A program made the translations under genes and the position numbers. From Pseudomonadales bacterium (lineage in GTDB: Bacteria; Pseudomonadota; Gammaproteobacteria; Pseudomonadales; DC-out160): a DNA stretch of 64,000 nt. The DNA is taken from positions 248,001 through 312,000 of the forward strand of contig JAHRWA010000039.1 in NCBI GenBank assembly GCA_019090455.1, read 5' to 3'. This document shows, one piece after another, positions 46,866 to 57,535 of the stretch (position 1 is the stretch's first letter; every line of letters starts with the position of its first letter). The notes under the pieces were generated by a model. That model had not been told where the DNA came from and ran no database searches. It saw only the letters and a program-made list of their open reading frames with translations.

Positions 46866-47618
46866 TTATATTTCTTCACAGCTGATGTCAGGCAAACTGG
46901 TTTTTTTCTTCGATGCGTGTATCGGTTTACGCCTTGATAATCCAAAGAGACCCAAGAGCGCTGAACCCAACAACCATCCTGCCGCAGGAGCTGGGACAGG
47001 AGTGAGATCTGTTTCTACTAATGATAAAGAATTGATAAATACCGTATGGACCTGATTATTATTATCGATATCTAATCCTCTGAAGCGGACATGATCTATT
47101 AGATCACTATCTGTAGTACCGGTAGCAGCTGCAAAACCCCAATAATCTCCAGTGAACTCAAATTGAGTAGGACCTGTTATGCTTTCTTTGAACGCAAAAG
47201 AAAAATTAAAATCATAAACGTCATTTTCTATCAGATCTGTACCAAAATCCGCCAAAGTAAACCAGTTACTAAAATCGTATGTCGCATTCGATAAAAACAC
47301 ATAATCAGCATGGTAATCTGAGGCAATACAATCTGGAGATATTGAATTATCTATACAATCTAAGGACGACAAAGTGTCATCCCCATACCCCTGGTCAGCT
47401 ACCCCATTTAAACCATCTTTATAGCTACCTAAAAAATCACCTTCATTATCATAGGTTACTGTAAATGAACGGGTATCGCCTATATTTAGGAAAGGAGAAT
47501 CACCCTCATGAATGCCTGCAACAGTTGTAGAGTATATTTCGGTGATCATGCTTGCCTTCACCAAAGTTGTTGCAATCAGTATGACAACAGTTGCTGTCGA
47601 TATAACTAGCGCCTTCAT
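46866..47618 (-). CDS. exported protein with VPLPA/PEP-CTERM-like sorting signal
   Basis: 250 residues. Signal peptide (about 1-23, cleaved after VKA). The middle is Asp-rich and beta-like. Near the C-terminus comes VPAPAAGWLL, a hydrophobic segment and the basic RRK, the layout of VPLPA/PEP-CTERM tails processed by exosortase in the inner membrane. Unlike typical members, about 19 residues (starting PIHASKKK) follow the basic cluster. The exosortase is not in this window, so the host must supply it. Function unknown; such proteins usually go to the cell surface or extracellular matrix. Confidence 0.82.
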   Translation of the reverse strand: MKALVISTATVVILIATTLVKASMITEIYSTTVAGIHEGDSPFLNIGDTRSFTVTYDNEGDFLGSYKDGLNGVADQGYGDDTLSSLDCIDNSISPDCIASDYHADYVFLSNATYDFSNWFTLADFGTDLIENDVYDFNFSFAFKESITGPTQFEFTGDYWGFAAATGTTDSDLIDHVRFRGLDIDNNNQVHTVFINSLSLVETDLTPVPAPAAGWLLGSALLGLFGLSRRKPIHASKKKTSLPDISCEEI

Positions 47619-48142
47619 CCTGAATAAATCCTCTTTTAATGCCGAATCTTATAATATCTAGCGGTTTCAACCAATGCATTAAAAACTATGACCATTTTTC
47701 ATTGGCAGAAATAACACATACGGAAAACCGTAATAATTCGCTACTGATCTAATTCTTCTTGGCTTCCATCTCTTATCCTAAAACTTAGGTAGCTACTGAC
47801 ACGGACCATTAATCAAAATTTTCAGAAGGGTTTTGAAAAATCTCATCAGATACTTATGCCTGTAATAACTCCCGATACACAAACTAAACGGTACATTACC
47901 CCCCCAGAAACGTCATCTAACTATCTTTTCCTCAGTAAAAAATAATATGGCAACACTACAACTCAAAGTAAAACCGGCTTACAAGTTAAATATTGGATTT
48001 TAACTAAGAATAATGACATGGAGCTAGATAAAAGAGATGTTTATGGACGCACTCAAGCTTTCATACTTTTGTACTCAGAACAATGTTCAATAACCAGCAT
48101 ACAGATGATAATTAAACAACTATGCGGAAGCAACGTTCAGAA
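47619..48142. other. non-coding right part of the element
   Basis: No supported reading frame or RNA gene is seen over this half-kilobase. It is AT-rich and leads into the arm-site repeats and attR. Confidence 0.4.
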
Positions 48143-48163
48143 TTGACGGTTCTTATGACGGTC
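48143..48163 (+). promoter_or_regulatory. probable integrase arm-binding sites, right end
   Basis: TTGACGGTT at 48143 and ATGACGGTC at 48155, again 12 bp apart, mirror the pair at 41142 and 41154. Being inside both element ends in the same orientation fits integrase arm sites. Confidence 0.65.
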
Positions 48164-48178
48164 TGGAAAGACCAAAAT

Positions 48179-48213
48179 AGGTATAAGGCAATATTATTCA
48201 ATACCTTATACCT
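48179..48213. terminator. hairpin next to tRNA-Ser, possible replacement terminator
   Basis: AGGTATAAGG (48179-48188) and CCTTATACCT (48204-48213) form a perfect 10-bp stem with a 15-base loop, six bases from the tRNA 3' end. Read leftward from tRNA-Ser it is followed by ATTTTGG, only a short T-run. It may stand in for the native terminator displaced to 40973-41003. Confidence 0.5.
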
Positions 48214-48218
48214 TGAAA

Positions 48219-48234
48219 ATGGCGGAGGAGGAGA
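48219..48234 (+). repeat. attR, overlapping the tRNA-Ser 3' end
   Basis: Identical to attL at 41011-41026. It covers the CCA and the 3' acceptor side of tRNA-Ser, so integration restores a complete tRNA. Confidence 0.88.
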
Positions 48235-48310
48235 GATTCGAACTCTCGAAGGGCTATAAACCCTCGCCGGTTTTCAAGACCGGTGCTTTCAACCGCTCAG
48301 CCACCCCTCC
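48220..48310 (-). tRNA. serT: tRNA-Ser (anticodon TGA)
   Basis: 91 bases with encoded CCA. Acceptor GGAGGGG pairs with the 3' side, anticodon loop CTTGAAA, long variable arm GAGGGTTTATAGCCCTTC, T-loop AGTTCGAATCT. It lies beside the yccA-like gene, as serT does in E. coli. It is the integration target of the element. Confidence 0.95.
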
Positions 48311-48735
48311 GGATCAATATGCTAACACTTGCAGTACCGTGTGGCATACGACTAAAACGAGATGCGCATGATACCGAAATACTCTTAAGAGTCAATGCCT
48401 CACAAACAACTCTTAGGGAACTCTTGCCTCATCATTGAAACACACCAGAAAAAACGGTGCTGGAACCAAACTCTATCTGAAATAAGACAATCTGCAACAA
48501 CATCAATTTTTGTGACTTGAAAACAAATCGATTGGCCTTATATAAATAGTATCGCTAAGGCCTTCGGCATTTTAATAAACCGGCCAATTCAGCTAACAAC
48601 TTATCATTTAATATCACTTTGGCAACAAATAACGAAAGGAACACAGGCAATCACTAGCATGTTCCTTGATTTTGTTTCCATGACCAGTATCATTAACCAA
48701 TACATTCTATTAGGTCATCCATTGGAGGAAGCCTC
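48311..48735. other. intergenic region before the yccA-like gene
   Basis: 425 bp with no reading frame. It must contain the promoter of tRNA-Ser (leftward) and of the yccA-like gene (rightward, ribosome site GGAGGAAG at about 48724). No other structure is evident. Confidence 0.45.
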
Positions 48736-49401
48736 ATGCAAAACAACCCATCCGTAACCGCAAGCCGCGAATCGGTATTGGCCACTAACGCCGTTCTAAG
48801 AAACACCTATATTTTGCTGTCCATGACACTGGGGTTTAGCGCCGTTACCGCCGGTATATCCATGGCGATGAATCTTGGCCATGGCACGGCTATAGTACTC
48901 ACATTAGTCTCCTTCGTAATGCTATTCGTAGTGCACAAAACCGCTGAGTCCTCTAAAGGCTTAATCGCAATTTTCGTCTTCACCGGTTTGCTGGGCGCTA
49001 GCATAGGGCCCATGTTAAATTACTATCTATCACTTCCCGGTGGGTCTGTAATGGTTATGCAAGCGATGGGGACTACTGCAGCCGCATTTTTGGGCCTATC
49101 TGCATACGCACTGACGTCACAAAAGGATTTCTCCTATATGGGCGGGTTCTTAATAACGGGACTGATTATTGTTGTGGTTGCCATGGTAGCGAACATCTTT
49201 CTTCATATTCCCGCACTGAGCCTTGCCATATCCAGTGTCATGGTATTTCTTATGTGTGGACTCATTTTGTTTGACACCAGCCGCATTATCAATGGCGGCG
49301 AAACTAACTATATCCGCGCAACCGTTTCTTTGTATCTCAACATATACAACTTATTCATTCACCTACTTCACCTGATTTCCGCTTTTTCAGGCGATGATTA
49401 G
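48736..49401 (+). CDS. yccA: Bax inhibitor-1 / YccA family membrane protein
   Basis: 221 residues with seven hydrophobic segments and a short polar N-terminus. BI-1 features include LRNTYILLSMTLGFSAVTAG in the first segment and MCGLILFDTSRIINGGETNY before the last, with the conserved Asp. In E. coli YccA is an inner-membrane protein that modulates FtsH proteolysis. The position between tRNA-Ser and the tus genes is the same as in related genomes. A terminator follows directly. Confidence 0.92.
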   Translation: MQNNPSVTASRESVLATNAVLRNTYILLSMTLGFSAVTAGISMAMNLGHGTAIVLTLVSFVMLFVVHKTAESSKGLIAIFVFTGLLGASIGPMLNYYLSLPGGSVMVMQAMGTTAAAFLGLSAYALTSQKDFSYMGGFLITGLIIVVVAMVANIFLHIPALSLAISSVMVFLMCGLILFDTSRIINGGETNYIRATVSLYLNIYNLFIHLLHLISAFSGDD

Positions 49402-49421
49402 TCCAGTAAACTTTGAACCAC

Positions 49422-49450
49422 AAAGCCCCGTTAATCCGGGGCTTTTTTTT
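49422..49450 (+). terminator. rho-independent terminator after yccA
   Basis: AAAGCCCCG / CGGGGCTTT stem (with TTAATC between) and a run of eight Ts. It lies directly before tusD, so the tus genes either rely on read-through or have their own promoter close by. Confidence 0.92.
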
Positions 49451-49455
49451 GTAAT

Positions 49456-49854
49456 ATGAATAATATGATCTTTTCTCTTCATATAGTGAGTGCGCCCTAC
49501 AGTAAACAAGCAGCCCAGTCTGCTTATTGCTTTGCTCAATCGGCCTTAAAGAAAGGCCACACTATCAAGCGCGTTTTTTTTAGTAACGATGGTGTTCACT
49601 GTGGCAGCTCACTCACCACTCCACCTCAAGACGAAGCAAACGTCTCCAAAAACTGGGCCGCATTGGCCTCACAGCATGATATAGACCTTGTCATATGTGT
49701 GGCCGCCGCTCAGAGAAGAGGGTTACTTGATAAAACAGAAGCCGAGCGATACGGTTTAGAACATTACAATGTGGAAGCCACTTTCACGTTATCGGGATTA
49801 GGCCAATTGGTCGAAGCAGCTGTAGAATCTGATCGCCTCATTACCTTTGGATAA
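49456..49854 (+). CDS. tusD: sulfurtransferase complex subunit TusD
   Basis: 132 residues, DsrE fold. TusD accepts sulfur from TusA and, in the TusBCD complex, passes it to TusE for 2-thiouridine at the tRNA wobble base. The active Cys is Cys81 in DLVICVAAAQRRGLL. ATG 49456 begins six bases after the T-run of the yccA terminator; a second in-frame ATG lies at 49465. It is followed by tusC after three bases. Confidence 0.95.
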   Translation: MNNMIFSLHIVSAPYSKQAAQSAYCFAQSALKKGHTIKRVFFSNDGVHCGSSLTTPPQDEANVSKNWAALASQHDIDLVICVAAAQRRGLLDKTEAERYGLEHYNVEATFTLSGLGQLVEAAVESDRLITFG

Positions 49855-49857
49855 AAC

Positions 49858-50223
49858 ATGCCTAAAACAAAAAAAATTCTTATCGTAAACCGTCAACCTC
49901 CACACGGTACGTTAGCCATGAAAGAGGGCATAGATATCGCTTTGATCAATTCTGCATTTGGTCAATCCCTCTCAATTCTTTTTTTAGAAGATGGAATTTA
50001 TCAATTATTGAAAAATCAAAACCCACAAAGCATTACAATAAAAGATCACGCCGCTACATTCTCTGCTTTTGAACTCTACGATATTAACTCCATCTATGTA
50101 GATGACCACGCACTTAAGGATAGAGCGTTATCAAAAACTGACTTATCCATTGCAGCGCAAGGATTAAGCCCTGCGGGAATCTGTCAGCTAATGGAAGACC
50201 AAGATATTATCTTAAACTGCTAA
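49858..50223 (+). CDS. tusC: sulfurtransferase complex subunit TusC
   Basis: 121 residues, DsrF-like. It is a structural partner of TusB and TusD in the hexameric sulfur relay. Typical opening KKILIVNRQPPHGTLAMKEG and internal LFLEDGIYQLL. Normal length. It sits between tusD (3-bp gap) and tusB (12-bp gap). Confidence 0.93.
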   Translation: MPKTKKILIVNRQPPHGTLAMKEGIDIALINSAFGQSLSILFLEDGIYQLLKNQNPQSITIKDHAATFSAFELYDINSIYVDDHALKDRALSKTDLSIAAQGLSPAGICQLMEDQDIILNC

Positions 50224-50235
50224 GCATAAATCGCC

Positions 50236-50634
50236 ATGATATTACACACTGTAAACACATCGCCCACCCAATCCAACAGTTTAATTAGCTGCTTGCGAGT
50301 CGCCGCTACCAATAGCTCCATACTACTTTTTGAAGATGGCGTGTACGGCGCTATCGATAATATCCAAACCATGAATATTTGGAAAAACATTCCCACCAAT
50401 ACTGTCATCAACAACGCCACCAACAATGACAAAGAAAGCCAAGTTGAAGCAAGCTCCATTCAATACACGACAGACAAAAACAGCCCATTAATATCAGTCA
50501 ATTGTTTTGTCCTAAAGGAGGATTTGAAGGCAAGAGGTCTCACGCAAAAGGTTATCGAATTTTTCACAGTTGTCGATTACGACGGTTTTGTTGATCTTTC
50601 GCTGGAACACCACACAGTGCAATCCTGGTTTTAA
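50236..50634 (+). CDS. tusB: sulfurtransferase complex subunit TusB
   Basis: 132 residues, DsrH-like. The opening MILHTVNTSPTQSNSLISCL and SILLFEDGVYGA are typical. It is longer than most TusB proteins (usually near 95-100) because of a polar Asn/Thr-rich insert at about residues 45-80 (TNTVINNATNNDKESQVEAS). It is third in the tusDCB order and followed by tusE after two bases. Confidence 0.88.
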   Translation: MILHTVNTSPTQSNSLISCLRVAATNSSILLFEDGVYGAIDNIQTMNIWKNIPTNTVINNATNNDKESQVEASSIQYTTDKNSPLISVNCFVLKEDLKARGLTQKVIEFFTVVDYDGFVDLSLEHHTVQSWF

Positions 50635-50636
50635 AT

Positions 50637-50969
50637 ATGCCGCTATTCATTGCAGGCAAAATCATCCCTACAGACAACGAAGGGTATTTAGCTAATTTAA
50701 ATGATTGGAACGAAGAGGTGGCTCATGCTCTGGCCAAATCGGGGAACATTCAACTCAGCGATCAACATTGGGAGATTATCCTATTAATGCGCCGCTTCTA
50801 CATGAAATACAAGATATCACCCGCCATGAGAGTGCTGTCTAAAACCATTAAAATTGAATTAGGGCAGGATAAAGGGCAGAGTATTTATTTAATGAAGTTA
50901 TTCCCCGGCAGTCCCGCTAAACTTGCTAGCAAAATTGCCGGCCTTCCCAGACCCACCAACTGTATTTAG
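50637..50969 (+). CDS. tusE: sulfur relay protein TusE (DsrC-like)
   Basis: 110 residues. It takes sulfur from TusD and delivers it to MnmA on the tRNA. Conserved features: DNEGYLANLNDWNEEVA, HWEIILLMRRFY, and the C-terminal tail GLPRPTNCI with the reactive penultimate Cys109. Length normal. Last gene of the tus operon, ending 43 bp from a converging chemoreceptor gene. Confidence 0.95.
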   Translation: MPLFIAGKIIPTDNEGYLANLNDWNEEVAHALAKSGNIQLSDQHWEIILLMRRFYMKYKISPAMRVLSKTIKIELGQDKGQSIYLMKLFPGSPAKLASKIAGLPRPTNCI

Positions 50970-51012
50970 CAGAGATTTAAACTGAACCGACAAGACACAA
51001 ATACTAACAACG

Positions 51013-52632
51013 CTATACCTTAAACTGCCTAGCAACCGCTTCTAGCTTAGCCGTGACTTCACTTAAATCCTCAGTATGCTGAGTCACCTTCTTCGCGCCT
51101 TCTGAGGATTCTTCAGCAGTACTACTAATCGCATTAACGTTATTCTGAATTTCCTTCGATGTCACTTCTTGCTCTTCAGTCGCAGATGCAATTTGTAAAC
51201 TCATATTGGATATCGTCTCCACTTTGCTGGCGATATCCTCAAGCGATAACCCGGTAGTTGCCGCTTTATCCACACTCTCTTTGGCCTGAGCCTCACCTTG
51301 AGTCATTACCTCTGAGATAACACGAGCGGTCGTCTGTAATTGTTCAATGACTTTATGAATTTCTTTCGTAGATTCCTGGGTTCTAGAAGCTAAGGTTCTC
51401 ACTTCATCAGCAACTACAGCAAATCCTCGTCCATACTCTCCCGCACGGGCAGCTTCAATCGCTGCATTCAGTGCCAACAAATTAGTTTGCGCAGCAATAC
51501 CCTGAATAACGTCAAGAATTGATCCGACACTTTCAGTATCCGCCTCAAGTTGCCGAATGGTGTCACCTGCTCTTTCTACATCTTTAGCGAGTATATTGAT
51601 AGACTCGACCGTATCTGAGACGATTGAACGCCCTTGCTCCGCCATTGATACCGCTTCACTTGCAGCGGTAGACGCAGAAGCAGTATTACGTGCATTGTCT
51701 CCCAAGGTCGCTAACATTTCATGGATGCTACTAGACACCATAACAGTCGCATTCAACTGGTTAGACGCCACGGTATCAGACTGCCCAGCCAAATCATGCA
51801 GGCTTGTGGATACATTAATCAGTGGTGGAACAGATGCTACCACCTGACCAATAATGTCTTGTAATTTCTCGATGAAGATATTGAACCACTCTACCAACTC
51901 TCCAATTTCATCACCAGATCGCTGCTCTATCCTTTTCGTTAAATCGCCATCTCCACGAGCAATATCCTTTAACGAAGCCACTACACTAGCAATATTTTTG
52001 GTCACCAGGGTTGTCACAGCAAACGCAACTGCGACCAGAACTGCAATAGTTCCAATGGCGACAATCATTCCAGAAATAAAAGCTTGTTGAGACCCATTTA
52101 ATGTTTCCTCAATATTCCCAGTAAACCGACCATGAGATTCATCCCGAAAACTGGTTAGATCACTTTGTACCGTTTTCAGGTTTTTTGTCATGTCAGCAAC
52201 AAGATCTCCCATTTTGGAAAAGTCTAAGGTGCCTTCGATCATACCTGCAGACAATCCTCGCGCCTTGATATAATACGCATCGAACTCAGCTCTTATCTGG
52301 GTCACCTCTACCTTTCTTTCGGGCTCTAGGCCTTCAATCTCGACGAACATAGCACGCATTACGTCGGCCATGTCATCGGAGGCCTCAATCATTTCCATCT
52401 CTCCACTATTGACAGCGGAGTTTAGAGAAACGGTAATTTGATCCAATTTAACCAAACTAGCATTGGCATTTTCAAGAATGGGGAAATAGATATCACGAAT
52501 ACTGATCAGACGTTTGGCATTGTCAGTGTTAGAGTTGTAATTAAATCCCAAGTAAGTCGTAAACCCAAGAATACCGACCAAAGGAATAATCAATATCTTG
52601 TATCTTATCGACATATCGCTGAACCACTTCAT
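51013..52632 (-). CDS. methyl-accepting chemotaxis protein
   Basis: 539 residues with standard layout: membrane segment about 11-31, periplasmic four-helix-type sensor (about 32-185, no PAS), second membrane segment about 188-212, HAMP (about 212-265; [20 protein letters not shown]) and signalling domain with tip [20 protein letters not shown]. The N-terminus ([14 protein letters not shown]) is close to that of the giant chemoreceptor at 1.2 kb. Ligand unknown. No chemotaxis genes adjoin. Confidence 0.95.
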   Translation of the reverse strand: MKWFSDMSIRYKILIIPLVGILGFTTYLGFNYNSNTDNAKRLISIRDIYFPILENANASLVKLDQITVSLNSAVNSGEMEMIEASDDMADVMRAMFVEIEGLEPERKVEVTQIRAEFDAYYIKARGLSAGMIEGTLDFSKMGDLVADMTKNLKTVQSDLTSFRDESHGRFTGNIEETLNGSQQAFISGMIVAIGTIAVLVAVAFAVTTLVTKNIASVVASLKDIARGDGDLTKRIEQRSGDEIGELVEWFNIFIEKLQDIIGQVVASVPPLINVSTSLHDLAGQSDTVASNQLNATVMVSSSIHEMLATLGDNARNTASASTAASEAVSMAEQGRSIVSDTVESINILAKDVERAGDTIRQLEADTESVGSILDVIQGIAAQTNLLALNAAIEAARAGEYGRGFAVVADEVRTLASRTQESTKEIHKVIEQLQTTARVISEVMTQGEAQAKESVDKAATTGLSLEDIASKVETISNMSLQIASATEEQEVTSKEIQNNVNAISSTAEESSEGAKKVTQHTEDLSEVTAKLEAVARQFKV

Positions 52633-52928
52633 ACTTTACCCTCAGCTACCCTCAGCATACCGAATCTCAACATACTATTTAAATCGATTGGCGATTTAAA
52701 TTTAATCAAGACCCTGCTATCTCGTAATCCTTTACTCAATTCAGCTTAATATGATGCATCTACATCACCCATATCAGCGAACAAAAGAAAAACTCAAAAT
52801 ACTTAAAAAAACCCCCAAAGGAGTACTCTAATTAAGCATAGCCCAAGTGTGGCCAATGCAAGTAATAGGGCTTAGTTTTGCAAAAAATATAATATCAATG
52901 CGATAACGTGCTTATACTACTGGCCTAT

Positions 52929-54311
52929 TTAGCGGTACCAAGAAAGCTTTTCCCGCAACTTGACGACATTACCAATAATAATGATGGTAGGTGCCACTAC
53001 ACCTTGATCTTTAATCTCATCGTAAAAGGTATTGAGCTCACCGGTAAGCACACGCTGATCAACGGTCGTTCCTTTTTGCACTAGCGCAATGGGGGTTGTC
53101 CCAGATAAGCCATGTACAATCAGCTGATTACAGATTTTTTCCAAGCCCACTAGGCCCATGTAAAATACCAAGGTCTGTTTTTCTTTAGATAAGGTTTCCC
53201 AGTCGAGATCAAGGGAGCCTTCTTTTATATGCCCCGTCACAAAGCGTACCGATTGAGAATGGTCTCGATGTGTCAGCGGTATTCCCGCGTAACTAGCACA
53301 ACCTGATGCCGCCGTAATCCCGGGCACTACTTGAAATGGAATACCTTCATCCGCAAGACGATCTATCTCTTCACCTCCTCGTCCAAATATAAAGGGATCC
53401 CCTCCTTTCAATCGACAGACTCGATGGCCTTGTTTAGCTAACGTCACCAGCTTTTCATTAATTTGGTCTTGGGGAACGGCATGATCTGCTCTCGCCTTGC
53501 CGACATAGATTAAGGTGGCATCGCGCCTGACTAGATCTAACACTTCAGTAGAGACCAGCCGATCGTAAAGCACCACGTCAGCTTGTTGCATTAACCTCAG
53601 CGCTCGGAAGGTCAATAAATCAGGATCACCAGGGCCACCGCCCACAAGATAAACCTCGCCCACCCCCTTACAGGGTGCCTCCTCTGTTTTAATTAAGTTT
53701 CCCAGCATTTCTTCAGCAGACGATTCTTTTCCTGCAAAAACCAATTCCGCAATGGGACCTTGAAGCACATTTTCCCAAAATGCACGTCGCTCATTAATAT
53801 GAGCATATTTTGCCTTTACTGCGTCACGATAGCGCCCTACTAGCCCAGCCAAACGACCATATCCAATTGGAATCAAGGTTTCTAACTTTGACCGTATCAA
53901 TCTCGCTAGAACAGGTGACTGGCCACCACTGGATACCGCGATCATCACTGGGGATCGGTCAATAATAGCCGGTAGAATGAAGGAACATAAACTAGGGGCA
54001 TCGACAACATTCACTAGAATTCCTTTGCCGTGTGCATCTTTCGAAACCTGCTCATTAATCTTAGTATCATTTGTTGCTGCAACCACTAAATACGCGCCAT
54101 CAATAGACTCGCTATCGTAGGTACCCACATGTTGAGTGCCGCCACTTTGTTCTACTAAATCACTTAATGCCGTTTCAACATTTTCCGCGACTACATGCAG
54201 TGTGCCACCCGCTCTTACTATTAAGGATGCTTTACGCGACGCGACGCCACCGCCTCCCACCACAACACATTTTTTGTTTTTCAATTGTATAAAAGCAGGA
54301 AAATATTCCAT
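52929..54311 (-). CDS. cysG: siroheme synthase (uroporphyrinogen methyltransferase / dehydrogenase / ferrochelatase)
   Basis: 460 residues, a trifunctional fusion. The N-terminal part binds NAD ([20 protein letters not shown]) and carries out precorrin-2 oxidation and iron insertion. The C-terminal half is the SAM-dependent methyltransferase ([55 protein letters not shown]). It makes siroheme for sulfite and nitrite reductases. Length normal. It is the last gene of the ftsK-lolA-rarA-crcB-serS-cysG series. Confidence 0.96.
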   Translation of the reverse strand: MEYFPAFIQLKNKKCVVVGGGGVASRKASLIVRAGGTLHVVAENVETALSDLVEQSGGTQHVGTYDSESIDGAYLVVAATNDTKINEQVSKDAHGKGILVNVVDAPSLCSFILPAIIDRSPVMIAVSSGGQSPVLARLIRSKLETLIPIGYGRLAGLVGRYRDAVKAKYAHINERRAFWENVLQGPIAELVFAGKESSAEEMLGNLIKTEEAPCKGVGEVYLVGGGPGDPDLLTFRALRLMQQADVVLYDRLVSTEVLDLVRRDATLIYVGKARADHAVPQDQINEKLVTLAKQGHRVCRLKGGDPFIFGRGGEEIDRLADEGIPFQVVPGITAASGCASYAGIPLTHRDHSQSVRFVTGHIKEGSLDLDWETLSKEKQTLVFYMGLVGLEKICNQLIVHGLSGTTPIALVQKGTTVDQRVLTGELNTFYDEIKDQGVVAPTIIIIGNVVKLREKLSWYR

Positions 54312-54421
54312 ACCAACTTACCTTAAGTTCATCGGATGGAACCGTTCCATCCTATTAGCAATTTGTCTATAGGGCTTAAATACAAACACCACCGAGCAGT
54401 GACATCCAGCCAACCCTAAAA

Positions 54422-55738
<1,317 letters not shown>

Positions 55739-56140
55739 TTATACGCGCTGACCCAGCCACACTCCGACACCAGCAAAAATCAAACATATCATCACATTAG
55801 ACATGATATTCCCTCCCGCCAGTAGAAACTTCCCTTGCTGCGCAAGCATAACCGATTGGTATGAAAAGGTAGAAAAAGTCGTAAACGCGCCTAAGAATCC
55901 GGTAATAAGTAACAGCCGCGCAAATTCCATGTCAGTAAAGAATCTCTCCAACAACACCGCCAAAAAACCCAATGCCAGCGACCCCAATGAATTCACAACC
56001 AATATTCCCCAGGGGAAAACACCGGGAAAAAAATGTTGGACCCAGCCACTTAAACCATATCGAGCCACAGCGCCTAGCGCCCCGCCCATTGCAACAGCAA
56101 TGACATTTGAAAAGGTTGATAATGAAAGTGCCGTTGCCAT
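55739..56140 (-). CDS. crcB: fluoride channel CrcB/FluC
   Basis: 133 residues with four hydrophobic segments. Fluc signatures are present: GGALGAVARYGLSGW, GILVVNSLGSLALGF (channel Asn) and TGFLGAFTTFSTFSYQ (Phe box). It exports fluoride as a dual-topology dimer. No fluoride riboswitch fits in the 33 bp before it, so expression follows the operon. Confidence 0.95.
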   Translation of the reverse strand: MATALSLSTFSNVIAVAMGGALGAVARYGLSGWVQHFFPGVFPWGILVVNSLGSLALGFLAVLLERFFTDMEFARLLLITGFLGAFTTFSTFSYQSVMLAQQGKFLLAGGNIMSNVMICLIFAGVGVWLGQRV

Positions 56141-56173
56141 AGTTAACGCATCACCTATTGGAAAAAAACGATC

Positions 56174-57535
56174 TTAATCGTGCCTATTCCACTTAGACTG
56201 TTTTTCTAGCTCTCGCAGATATTTTAATTTCTCGCTAATTTTAATTTCCAAGCCTCGATTCACCGGCTCATAAAAAACAGCGCCACGATGCTCAGGCGGG
56301 AAATAGCACTCCCCCGCTACATAACCGCTCTCATCAGAGTGGGCATAACGATAATCATCGCCAAACCCCATGTCCTTCATCATTTTCGTAGGCGCATTTC
56401 TTAAATGTAAGGGCACCTCATCCGATGAGCTTTCTTTTACAAGTTTCATCGCCGCATTATAAGCAGAATAGACCGCATTACTCTTTGCTGCGCAGGCCAA
56501 ATACACCACCGCTTGCGCTATCGCCAACTCACCTTCGGGACTCCCCAAACGTTCTTGCACATTCCAGGCATTAAGCGCCAACTCCAACCCCCTCGGGTCA
56601 GCGTTACCAATATCTTCACTGGCCATCCTCACCACTCGGCGCGCAATATATAGCGGATCACACCCTCCGTCTATCATCCGGCAAAACCAATACAAAGCAC
56701 CGTCTGGAGAGGAGCCTCGAACTGATTTGTGAAGAGCAGAAATTTGATCATAAAATTGCTCTCCTTTTTTATCGAATCGACGAGGGATGCCGATTAACAC
56801 TTCCTGTATTATTGTATCACTGACCACTTCTTCACTGGGACCCTCTATTGGCCCCTTATATTCGGCAAGATCGATCGCCATCTCAAGGAGATTCAACAAG
56901 CGACGCGCATCTCCATCAGCCGCATGGGCCAAGGTCTGCTTTCCTTCACCAGTAATAGTAATATTCCGATCACCAAAACCATAGGTGGAATCTTCTAACG
57001 CACGATCAATTACCTTCACCAAATCTGCTGGCGCAATACTCTTAAGCACATACACTCGTGTTCTGGAAAGTAGCGCGTTATTTAATTCAAAAGAGGGGTT
57101 TTCTGTCGTCGCTCCAATAAAAATAAGCGTGCCATCCTCCACATAAGGCAGAAATGCATCTTGTTGAGACTTATTGAAACGATGGACTTCATCTACAAAG
57201 AGTACGGTTTTTCCGCCAGACAGACGTACCTGTTTCGCTTTTTCTACCGCTACGCGAATGTCTTTTACACCCGAGAGTACCGCTGAAATACTTTCAAAAT
57301 GAGCCTCTACATGTTGACTCAGCAATCGCGCCAATGTGGTTTTCCCCACACCGGGTGGTCCCCAAAAAATCATCGAATGCATTTTCCCACAATCGATAAT
57401 TTCTCGGAGTGGTCGACCTGGAGCCAGCAAATGACTTTGACCTAGAATTTCATCCACATCACGAGGTCGCATTCGCGCAGCCAATGGCTGATAAGGCTCC
57501 TTGTCAGGCGACATTGGAAATAAAGTCTCAGTCAC
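56174..57535 (-). CDS. rarA: replication-associated recombination protein A
   Basis: 453 residues, AAA+ clamp-loader-like ATPase acting at stalled replication forks. Walker A GPPGVGKTT, Walker B LFVDEVHRF, sensor-1 IGATTENPSF, then a C-terminal tetramerisation part (GECYFPPEHRGAVFYEPVNR). The start is GTG 57535, directly abutting the lolA stop with no gap; an ATG seven codons later is possible. Confidence 0.95.
   Translation of the reverse strand: MTETLFPMSPDKEPYQPLAARMRPRDVDEILGQSHLLAPGRPLREIIDCGKMHSMIFWGPPGVGKTTLARLLSQHVEAHFESISAVLSGVKDIRVAVEKAKQVRLSGGKTVLFVDEVHRFNKSQQDAFLPYVEDGTLIFIGATTENPSFELNNALLSRTRVYVLKSIAPADLVKVIDRALEDSTYGFGDRNITITGEGKQTLAHAADGDARRLLNLLEMAIDLAEYKGPIEGPSEEVVSDTIIQEVLIGIPRRFDKKGEQFYDQISALHKSVRGSSPDGALYWFCRMIDGGCDPLYIARRVVRMASEDIGNADPRGLELALNAWNVQERLGSPEGELAIAQAVVYLACAAKSNAVYSAYNAAMKLVKESSSDEVPLHLRNAPTKMMKDMGFGDDYRYAHSDESGYVAGECYFPPEHRGAVFYEPVNRGLEIKISEKLKYLRELEKQSKWNRHD

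Larger units (their letters stand above)
41011..48234 (+). mobile_element. 7.2-kb integrative element inserted in the 3' end of tRNA-Ser
   Basis: Bounded by a 16-bp direct repeat, ATGGCGGAGGAGGAGA, at 41011-41026 and 48219-48234; the right copy is the 3' end of tRNA-Ser. A tyrosine integrase gene begins 183 bp inside the left end. Contents: integrase, an unknown protein coupled to it, an AlpA-like regulator, a small regulator-like protein, a RepA-like ATPase, then three exported cargo proteins and about 1.9 kb of mostly non-coding DNA. No conjugation, capsid, primase or toxin gene is recognisable, so it would need help to move between cells. Confidence 0.88.

Noticed and set aside
56141-56173. 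Fluoride riboswitch before crcB
   Set aside because: The gap is only 33 bp and lacks room for the aptamer.
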